Shown piece by piece: positions 6,986 to 12,249 of a stretch of 12,249 nt of DNA. Every line of letters begins with the position of its first letter. Position 1 is the stretch's first letter. The notes beneath the pieces were generated by a model that saw nothing but the letters and a program-made list of their open reading frames with translations, ran no database searches and had not been told where the DNA came from. The stretch is from Acidobacteriota bacterium. Its GTDB lineage: Bacteria > Acidobacteriota > Terriglobia > Terriglobales > Acidobacteriaceae. The stretch is taken from positions 1 through 12,249 of the forward strand of contig JAJYSL010000116.1 of NCBI GenBank assembly GCA_021793595.1, read 5' to 3'. The position numbers and the translations under genes were made by a program.

Positions 6986-8266
6986 ATGGTTCTGTTCCGC
7001 CGGTTGCAGGTGCGAAATCTTCTGATTTTCTTCTTGTTCCTGCTGAGCGCCACCGCCTTTCTGGATCGGACGAATATCTCCATCGCTGGAGTGGCCATCC
7101 AGGAAGAACTGGGAATCGATAATCTCAGACTGGGGTGGATTTTCAGCGCTTTCCTCCTGGGGTATGCCGCTTTTCAGGTGGTAGGCGGATGGCTGGCATA
7201 CCGATTCGGACCGCGACGAGTGCTCGCAGCCGGAGTCTTGTGGTGGGGGGCGTTCACGGCGCTTACCACGGTCGGCAATTCTCGCCTCGCCCACGCACTG
7301 CTGCTGCTCATCCTGATTCGGTTCTCACTCGGCGCGGGGGAAGCTGTCATGTATCCGGCTACCAATCAGTTCGTGGCGCAATGGATTCCCGTGGAAGAAA
7401 GAGGAAATGCGAACGGATGGATATTTGCGGGCGTCGGCGCGGGCGCGGGGCTCAGTATTCCCGCACTTACCTGGATCATCAGTCACTATGGATGGCGAGC
7501 TTCCTTTTGGTTCAGCGCCATGATCGGGATTCTGCTGGGATCTGCCTGGTACGTCCTGGCCCGCGATTTGCCGGAGCAGCACCCGCTGGTCTCGGCGGGT
7601 GAATTGCATCGGATCCAGGCTACCCGATCCACCGAAGGAGCTCGCCGATCCGATGCAATGCTTTCCTGGCGAGCCGCGCTTTGCAATCGAAACGTGGCCG
7701 CGCTCTCCTGCAGTTACTTCAGCTTTGGATATGTTGCATGGATTTTCTTTAGTTGGTTCTTCCTCTACATGGCGCAGGTTCGCGGACTCAACCTGAAAGC
7801 CAACGCGTTTCTTTCCATGATTCCGTTTCTCGCGATGACGGTTTGCTGCCTGGCGGGAGGAACGATCAGCGATTCCCTTTCACGAAGATTCGGGTTGCGG
7901 CTTGGACGGTGCGGCATTGCGGTTTTCTCGTTCTGCCTGACCGCTGTGTTTCTCGTCATCGGTTCCCATGCGCAGAGTCCCTACGCGGCCTCGCTCATCC
8001 TAGCCGGAGGAGCGGGCGCCTTATATCTTTCCCAAAGCTCCTTTTGGGCGGTGAGTGCGGACATCTCCGGGGAGCGTTCCGGGGTTGTCTCGGGCGTGAT
8101 GAACACGGCCTGCCAGATTGGCGGTGCGATCACGGCTTCTCTAACCCCTTATCTGGCCGGCAGGTATGGGTGGAACTCGGCATTCTTCTTTGCCGCCGCG
8201 CTTGCGGCCGCGGGAGCATTTCTGTGGCTGCTGATTGATCCGGGCCGACCGGCCATCCAAATCTAG
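6986..8266 (+). CDS. MFS transporter, ACS (anion:cation symporter) type, probable sugar-acid uptake
   Basis: The 426-residue protein has the hydrophobic pattern of a 12-helix MFS carrier with a polar central loop (about 194-228). The first helix ends in FLDRTNISIAG (25-35), the hallmark of the ACS family (GudP, DgoT, ExuT-like hexuronate, galactonate and glucarate importers). GAGEAVMYPATNQ (116-128) and GWRASFWF (169-176) also fit. MFS motif A reads GGWLAYRFGPRR (67-78): the usual Asp is replaced by Tyr72. Start ATG 6986 follows a strong AGAGGAG (6975-6981). The 193-nt gap before it has no clear promoter; TATATT at 6853-6858 lacks a -35 partner. Downstream genes on the same strand encode a DUF362 protein (71 nt away) and a sugar-acid dehydratase-like enzyme, which supports a sugar-acid substrate. 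The exact substrate is unknown. Confidence 0.9.
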   Translation: MVLFRRLQVRNLLIFFLFLLSATAFLDRTNISIAGVAIQEELGIDNLRLGWIFSAFLLGYAAFQVVGGWLAYRFGPRRVLAAGVLWWGAFTALTTVGNSRLAHALLLLILIRFSLGAGEAVMYPATNQFVAQWIPVEERGNANGWIFAGVGAGAGLSIPALTWIISHYGWRASFWFSAMIGILLGSAWYVLARDLPEQHPLVSAGELHRIQATRSTEGARRSDAMLSWRAALCNRNVAALSCSYFSFGYVAWIFFSWFFLYMAQVRGLNLKANAFLSMIPFLAMTVCCLAGGTISDSLSRRFGLRLGRCGIAVFSFCLTAVFLVIGSHAQSPYAASLILAGGAGALYLSQSSFWAVSADISGERSGVVSGVMNTACQIGGAITASLTPYLAGRYGWNSAFFFAAALAAAGAFLWLLIDPGRPAIQI

Positions 8267-8337
8267 CTGACAAATTTCTCTCCTTTTCCCAGGAAAAACG
8301 GGCGCATACTACTGGCAGGTGCGGAGGTTGCCTTGAG

Positions 8338-9513
8338 ATGAAGATGCATTGTTCCCGCAGAGATTTTCTTGGCGCCATGGGGATGGTAGCGGGCGCCTCC
8401 ATTGCCCAGCCCGCCGTGCTGTCTGCCCTGCAAGCGCCGGCGAGCCGCGTCGCCATCGGGCGTTGCCAGCAATACAACCGGCAGGTTGCCGAGGTACTGT
8501 CCACCATGTTCGACCAGCTCGGCGGTCTGGATGGGCTGGTGCGCGGAAAGACGGTTGCGATCAAACTCAACATGACCGGCCCGACCAACGACAGGCTGAA
8601 TTCCATGCCAAACCAGATGACACATTGGGTCCATCCGCAGGTGATCGGAGCATTGGTTTCTTTGCTTGGCGATGCCGGAGCCAAGCACATCCGTTTGCTG
8701 GAGAGTCCGCCGGTCGGCACCCAACCGCTCCAGGAATTCATGCTGGCCGCGGGATGGAGGCCGCAGGATTTCGAGCGCGCCGCGAAAGGGGTGGAGTTTG
8801 AGAACACCAACTTTCTTGGAAGCGGAAAGACCTATGCGAGATTCATGGTGCCCGGGGGCGGCCTGATGTACGCGGGTTACGATCTGAACCATTCCTACCG
8901 GGACACCGATGTTTTTGTTTCGCTGGCCAAGCTGAAAGAACATCGCACCGCGGGTGTTACCTTGTCGATGAAGAACTGCTTCGGCATCACGCCCTGCACC
9001 ATCTACGGCCATGCGGCTCCGGAGGACGAGCCGGGCATAGTGCCCGTCGGATATCGCGACCCCATGCACACTGGGTCTCGCGTCCCGCCGAAAAGTGCGC
9101 CTCAGCCGGTGGATGGAAATGCATCGAAAGATCCCGGATATCGCGTGCCGCGCATTACCGCCGATCTGGTGGCGGCCAGACCGGTTCATCTAGCGGTCAT
9201 CGACGGCATCTACACCATGACCGGCGGTGAACTTCCCAACCAGCGGCACAACTGGATTCATAAACCGGTCCATCCCGGCCTGCTGCTTGCGGGCATGAAT
9301 TGCGTTTCCACCGATGCGGTCGCCATGGCAACCATGGGATTCGATCCCATGGCGGACCGCGGAACTCCTCCGTTTGAAACTTGCGACAGTACCTTGCGAC
9401 TGGCCGAGCATCTGGGTGTCGGCACGCGGGACCTAAGCCGCATTGAAGTGGTTGGGACGCCGATTTCCCAAGCGCGTTTCCGATTTCCGCCGCTTTCCCA
9501 GTTGATTGCCTGA
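8338..9513 (+). CDS. Tat-exported DUF362-domain protein
   Basis: This 391-residue protein belongs to the DUF362 family, whose biochemical role is unknown. The N-terminus has a twin-arginine motif, S-R-R-D-F-L (6-11), followed by a short weakly hydrophobic stretch ending near ALQA (30-33), so export by the Tat pathway is likely. Family-like conserved blocks are LAKLKEHRTAGVTLSMKNCFG (about 196-216), CTIYGH (220-225), DPGYRVPRITADLVAARPVH (265-284), IDGIYTM (288-294) and STDAVAMATMGFDPMA (324-339). It lacks the CxxCxxC ferredoxin-type cysteine clusters that accompany some DUF362 domains. Start ATG 8338 has GGAGG at 8323-8327, ten nt upstream; the next in-frame ATG at 8344 would be too far from it. 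It sits between an ACS transporter and a Tat-exported dehydratase-like enzyme, so a role in the same extracytoplasmic pathway is plausible but unproven. Confidence 0.85.
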   Translation: MKMHCSRRDFLGAMGMVAGASIAQPAVLSALQAPASRVAIGRCQQYNRQVAEVLSTMFDQLGGLDGLVRGKTVAIKLNMTGPTNDRLNSMPNQMTHWVHPQVIGALVSLLGDAGAKHIRLLESPPVGTQPLQEFMLAAGWRPQDFERAAKGVEFENTNFLGSGKTYARFMVPGGGLMYAGYDLNHSYRDTDVFVSLAKLKEHRTAGVTLSMKNCFGITPCTIYGHAAPEDEPGIVPVGYRDPMHTGSRVPPKSAPQPVDGNASKDPGYRVPRITADLVAARPVHLAVIDGIYTMTGGELPNQRHNWIHKPVHPGLLLAGMNCVSTDAVAMATMGFDPMADRGTPPFETCDSTLRLAEHLGVGTRDLSRIEVVGTPISQARFRFPPLSQLIA

Positions 9514-9654
9514 CGGATTCAAATGCCGCAAGAAATTCCATCGCAACCGCGAAATCTCACTTCAGATTCGGAGATATGGCGCTGGATGCGCCCGGTCATC
9601 TCCTGGGCGTAGAATTGCGTTTCCGTCAGAGCAGCCAAATTCTGCACGGTTCGC

Positions 9655-9660
9655 AGGAGG
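9655..9660 (+). promoter_or_regulatory. Ribosome binding site deciding the dehydratase start
   Basis: A perfect AGGAGG lies eight nt before the ATG at 9669. It rules out the in-frame ATG at 9576 and sets a start directly before the twin-arginine motif. Confidence 0.85.
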
Positions 9661-9668
9661 GTCCCGAA

Positions 9669-11003
9669 ATGGCAGTCAAGCGTCGCGATTTTATGAAGAC
9701 TTTTGCCGGTGTGGGTGCGCTCGCCCTCGCTTCCCGGGTTACGAAAGCGGAAGAGCAGGCGGCGCGCGCCACTCGCGCCATGCCCTCGCCGCGCATCCGG
9801 GACATCGGCGTCATCGAATGCCAACCCCAGGGCGCGCGTCTCACCGTGGTCAAGATTACGACAGATCAAGACGGCCTGTACGGCTATGGCTGCGCTACCT
9901 TCACGCAGCGAGCGGATCTGGTGAAGCCCGCAGTCGAGAAGTATCTCAAGCCCTTCCTGCTGAACAAGACGACGGACCGCATCGAGGACATCTGGCAATC
10001 GTGCTACGACAGTTCCTACTGGCGAAACGGGCCCGTGCTGAACAACGCCATCAGCGGCGTCGATCAGGCGCTTTGGGACATCAAGGGCCGCCAGGCCGGC
10101 ATGCCGGTCTATCAACTCGCGGGCGGCAAGTGCCGCGAAGCCGCAGATACCTATGCACACGCCAGCGGCGCGGAGTATGCAGATGTCGTCGAGAATGCGA
10201 AGAAGTACATGGCGCAAGGTTTTCGCAATGTGCGCGTGCAGGTGGGGCTTCCTGGAATGGCCGGTTACGGCTCCAGGCACTCGAATGCCGGTCGGCCGCC
10301 GGCTCTGCACGATAAGCCTCTGTTCGATCGCGAAGCGCAGATGCGTCGTGGCCTGAAGCTGCTGGAAATCTGCCGGAGCGAACTGGGCGAGGAAGTGCAA
10401 CTGCTCCATGACATGCATGAACGGCTGACACCCAACGAAGCTGTCCAGTTCTGCAAGGAGGCGGAGCAATACCACATGTTCTTTCTGGAGGACCCACTGT
10501 CTCCGGAAGACCTGGGATACTTTCGGCAGATTCGCCAGAATTGTGCGACTCCGATCGCCATGGGTGAGCTGTTCAACAGCCCGCATGAATGGCAGCCGCT
10601 GATCACAGAGGAACTGATCGACTACATCCGTGTGCATGTGTCCGAGGTAGGCGGCTTCAGCCCGGCACGAAAGATTGCGATTCTTGCCGAACCGTTCGGT
10701 GTAAGAACAGCGTGGCACGGTCCCGGCGATGTTTCCCCGGTCGGACACATGGCCAACGTTACTCTGGATCTGGTCAGCTACAACTTCGGCATTCAGGAAT
10801 ACACGCCCTTCAACGAAAGGACGCAAGCGATCTTTCAAGGTTGCCCGCAAATGCGAGATGGCTATCTGTGGGTGAACGAAAACCCCGGATGGGGCATCGA
10901 GATAGACGAAAAGGAAGCCGCCAAAGCACCATTCACCGCCAGCCCGCTGAATGGGGGTTGGGGCGAGATTCGCCTTCGCGATGGCACAGTGATTAAGCAG
11001 TGA
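9669..11003 (+). CDS. Enolase-superfamily sugar-acid dehydratase (mannonate-dehydratase subgroup) with Tat signal
   Basis: This 444-residue protein starts with a twin-arginine motif, K-R-R-D-F-M-K (4-10), and a short hydrophobic run (11-21), so it is predicted to be exported folded by Tat. The remainder is a mandelate-racemase/enolase-type barrel. Metal ligands are D248 (LLHDMHE, with H250), E274 (FLEDPL) and E300 (MGELF), each 26 apart, the spacing I recall for D-mannonate dehydratase (D210, E236, E262). WHGPGD (349-354) and E377 (GIQEY) fit the rest of that active site. RVQVGLPGMAGYG carries an Arg and Tyr placed like the ManD dyad. The likely reaction is dehydration of an aldonic acid to a 2-keto-3-deoxy acid; mannonate, gluconate or another substrate cannot be told apart. 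The 38-residue offset from ManD numbering equals the added signal. The 155-nt gap before it shows only the RBS. A start at M38 (9780) would make it cytosolic but lacks an SD. Confidence 0.9.
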   Translation: MAVKRRDFMKTFAGVGALALASRVTKAEEQAARATRAMPSPRIRDIGVIECQPQGARLTVVKITTDQDGLYGYGCATFTQRADLVKPAVEKYLKPFLLNKTTDRIEDIWQSCYDSSYWRNGPVLNNAISGVDQALWDIKGRQAGMPVYQLAGGKCREAADTYAHASGAEYADVVENAKKYMAQGFRNVRVQVGLPGMAGYGSRHSNAGRPPALHDKPLFDREAQMRRGLKLLEICRSELGEEVQLLHDMHERLTPNEAVQFCKEAEQYHMFFLEDPLSPEDLGYFRQIRQNCATPIAMGELFNSPHEWQPLITEELIDYIRVHVSEVGGFSPARKIAILAEPFGVRTAWHGPGDVSPVGHMANVTLDLVSYNFGIQEYTPFNERTQAIFQGCPQMRDGYLWVNENPGWGIEIDEKEAAKAPFTASPLNGGWGEIRLRDGTVIKQ

Positions 11004-11031
11004 GCAAGCGAGCGATGAATTGGAGACGAAA

Positions 11032-11331
11032 ATGAATCTGGAAAACTTCCAGGCCTCTGTTGCGGAAAGCCAACCGCCTCAGGGACTGTCCTCTCCGCTG
11101 GAGGCACTCTGGTGGGACGCAAAAGGAGAGTGGGCCCGCTCCCACGGCCTGGTAGATGAATTGGAAACGGTAGAGGGCATGGCCGTTCATGCCTATCTCC
11201 ACCGCAAAGAAGGTCAGGGGTGGAATGCCGACTACTGGTACCGGCGCGCCGGGCGCGAGTTCTACCGCCCTGCGCTGGAAGCGGAGTGGCAGGCGCTGGT
11301 GGAAGGCTTGCTGCCCCGCGAGAGCGCCTGA
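11032..11331 (+). CDS. Conserved small protein of unknown function (WWDAKGEW / YWYRRAGRE type)
   Basis: This 99-residue protein has no signal peptide or membrane segment. Its core has two aromatic blocks, WWDAKGEWARSHGLVDE (28-44) and VHAYLHRKEGQGWNADYWYRR (about 54-74). The alternation of short helices rich in Trp, Tyr and Ala, with the second block ending in NADYWYRRAGR, resembles a TPR or Sel1-like helix pair. I recall similar small proteins of unknown function in Acidobacteriota and Planctomycetes genomes, but cannot verify this here. Start: the ATG at 11032, with GGAGA at 11022-11026, is preferred over the in-frame TTG at 11020. It begins 28 nt after the dehydratase stop, so the two are very probably co-transcribed. 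It converges on the crp-type gene with only 15 nt between stop codons. Confidence 0.8.
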   Translation: MNLENFQASVAESQPPQGLSSPLEALWWDAKGEWARSHGLVDELETVEGMAVHAYLHRKEGQGWNADYWYRRAGREFYRPALEAEWQALVEGLLPRESA

Positions 11332-11346
11332 ATTGGATCGTCCGGC

Positions 11347-12057
11347 TTACACCTCGGCGTAGTTTGCCAGAGCCATTTGATTGTGGATCATCAGAGTCGA
11401 CCCGCGAAAATCGAGCAGATGCCGGCTCTTAAAATCTGCCAATGTGCGTGTGACCGTTTCCCGCGAGGTACCGATGCACTCCCCGATCTCGCCGTGGGTC
11501 AGCGTGAGCCGGAACTGGGTACCACACTCGGTTTGCTTGGCCCCGGCGCATAGTTCCAACAGGAGCCGCGCCAGTTTGACCGGTGCGCTGGGCGCGAGTC
11601 CGACCGTGCGCAGTTGCTCGCAGGCGCGGGTATAGTCCTGGCTTAAGTCGCGAGCCACGCTGGCATAGGCACTGGGGTGCCGTATCAGGAAGGTGAGAAA
11701 ATCCTGGCGGCGCATCGAGGCAATTCTGCATGCATGCAAGGTCTCGGCCGTAGCTTCGTACTCTCTGCCGGAAAGGACGGAAGTCAGCCCTGGCAACTCC
11801 CCCGGACCCGCAATTCGCAGGATCAGCCGCCTGCCGTCGATGGAATTCATCGACAGCTTCACCTGGCCTTCCAGCAGAATGAAGATGCGGGAAGGATTCT
11901 GTTTTTCCTCGAACAACACCTCCCGAGGCGCGTAGGTCTTGCGTATCGCCAATGACTCAAAATCTTCCAGAGCTTCGGCGGACAATGTCTTGAAAAATTC
12001 GCCGTTTCTGTAAGACTGGCAACGATCGGTCCGATTCGCCTGATAGGTGTGTGGCAT
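11347..12057 (-). CDS. Crp/Fnr-family transcriptional regulator
   Basis: This 236-residue protein has the normal family size and order: a cyclic-nucleotide-binding-like beta barrel (about 20-135, FILLEGQVKLSM, GPGELPGL), a dimerisation helix (about 135-155) and a winged-helix DNA-binding domain (about 160-225). The recognition helix reads GTSRETVTRTL (196-206); R199, E200 and R204 match the CRP residues that contact GTGA half-sites. The FNR four-cysteine Fe-S cluster is absent. In the nucleotide pocket the GEL motif (86-88) is kept, but the usual R-S/T pair is replaced around EYEATAE (99-105), so cAMP binding is doubtful. Start: ATG 12057, with AGGAGA nine nt upstream; ATG 12066 is too close to that SD, and ATG 12090 or TTG 12111 would precede it. 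The stop of the STAS-like gene is one base upstream, so translation is probably coupled. Confidence 0.92.
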   Translation of the reverse strand: MPHTYQANRTDRCQSYRNGEFFKTLSAEALEDFESLAIRKTYAPREVLFEEKQNPSRIFILLEGQVKLSMNSIDGRRLILRIAGPGELPGLTSVLSGREYEATAETLHACRIASMRRQDFLTFLIRHPSAYASVARDLSQDYTRACEQLRTVGLAPSAPVKLARLLLELCAGAKQTECGTQFRLTLTHGEIGECIGTSRETVTRTLADFKSRHLLDFRGSTLMIHNQMALANYAEV

Positions 12058-12058
12058 A

Positions 12059-12249
12059 TCAATCATTCTCCTGAATATCGTAGGCTGCATTGCATTGAGC
12101 TTGTTCCGCAAAGGAATCGGTCAATGGGCTTCCGGTGAGAAACGCCGGCATTTTTTCTTGATAAATCTGGCGCAGGACTCGTAGGCCGCTGGCATCCACG
12201 TAGGTCACACCACGCAGATCCAGAGCCACCACTTGTTCATGAAGAGAGG
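12059..12249 (-). CDS. STAS-like (anti-sigma antagonist type) protein, C-terminal part
   Basis: The minus-strand frame is open from the window edge (first full codon at 12247) to a TGA at 12061-12059, giving 62 residues; the N-terminus lies outside the window. VVALDLRGVTYVDASGLRVL (residues 6-25) has the strand-loop-helix signature of STAS domains, in which a D-S-(S/T)-G loop carries the regulatory phosphoserine. Here the loop is D-A-S-G, so the usual phosphoacceptor position is Ala. After the helix only about 30 residues remain, shorter than a typical SpoIIAA fold. The stop is one base before the Crp/Fnr ATG (TGA-T-ATG), and the SD of that gene lies inside this gene, so they form one transcription unit. 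Probable role: protein-protein switch in signalling; partner unknown. Confidence 0.7.
   Translation of the reverse strand, partial: SLHEQVVALDLRGVTYVDASGLRVLRQIYQEKMPAFLTGSPLTDSFAEQAQCNAAYDIQEND
12067..12072 (-). promoter_or_regulatory. Ribosome binding site of the Crp/Fnr gene, inside the STAS-like gene
   Basis: AGGAGA on the minus strand ends nine nt before the ATG at 12057. It fixes the regulator's start among four in-frame candidates and lies within the last codons of the upstream gene, which favours coupled translation. Confidence 0.75.

Noticed and set aside
8284..8297. TTTTC/GAAAA hairpin after the transporter gene as a terminator
   Set aside because: It is AT-rich, only five pairs, with no U-tract after it, and the next same-strand gene starts 41 nt later.
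8263..9189. 308-residue open frame antisense to the DUF362 gene
   Set aside because: It has His/Arg-rich low-information sequence with no domain; the sense strand has a good RBS, a Tat signal and family blocks.
9576..9668. Longer N-terminus for the dehydratase starting at ATG 9576
   Set aside because: The extension would bury the perfect AGGAGG at 9655-9660 within coding sequence and place the twin-arginine motif 35 residues inside the protein.
9519..10850. 443-residue open frame antisense to the dehydratase gene
   Set aside because: It is the shadow of a well-supported enolase-superfamily gene. It shows no recognisable motif and no SD-supported start.

Overview
The window is GC-rich, protein-dense bacterial chromosome. 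Several things together suggest a soil-type Acidobacteriota (Terriglobia-like) genome: two Tat-exported enzymes (a DUF362 protein and an enolase-superfamily sugar-acid dehydratase), a small WWDAKGEW / YWYRRAGRE protein of a kind I recall from that phylum, and a STAS-like gene fused tightly to a Crp/Fnr gene. This is an inference from gene content, not a taxonomic assignment. I saw no rRNA, tRNA, CRISPR array, transposase or phage gene.

Layout. (1) 3-1052 (+) is the 3' part of a GH63/MGH1-like glycoside hydrolase. (2) 1356-2612 (+) is an M29 metallo-aminopeptidase with all expected metal ligands. It converges on (3) 2648-3658 (-), a Gfo/Idh/MocA oxidoreductase of the tyrosine-type dihydrodiol/xylose dehydrogenase branch. 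(4) The 392-nt gap 3659-4050 between divergent genes is unusually structured. It holds a compact set of nested and competing stems (3755-3851) and a near-consensus CRP-type operator (3892-3907). (5) 4051-6792 (+) encodes a 913-residue, apparently soluble PASx3-GGDEF-EAL c-di-GMP enzyme with both catalytic motifs and an I-site intact.

(6) 6986-11331 (+) looks like a sugar-acid module. It has an ACS-type MFS transporter, a Tat-dependent DUF362 protein, a Tat-dependent mannonate/gluconate-dehydratase-like enolase-superfamily enzyme, and a 99-residue conserved small protein. The two Tat signals suggest that the chemistry happens outside the cytoplasm, before or alongside uptake by the transporter. 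(7) The right end, on the minus strand, holds a truncated STAS-like gene whose stop lies one base from the start of a Crp/Fnr-family regulator (11347-12057).

Possible links. The Crp/Fnr recognition helix carries the SRETVxR pattern of E. coli CRP, which reads GTGA/TCAC half-sites. Exactly such a site lies upstream of the c-di-GMP gene, so the regulator (or a paralogue) may control c-di-GMP signalling. The two points I consider most worth a second look are the exported dehydratase/DUF362/transporter/small-protein module and the structured intergenic region 3755-3907.
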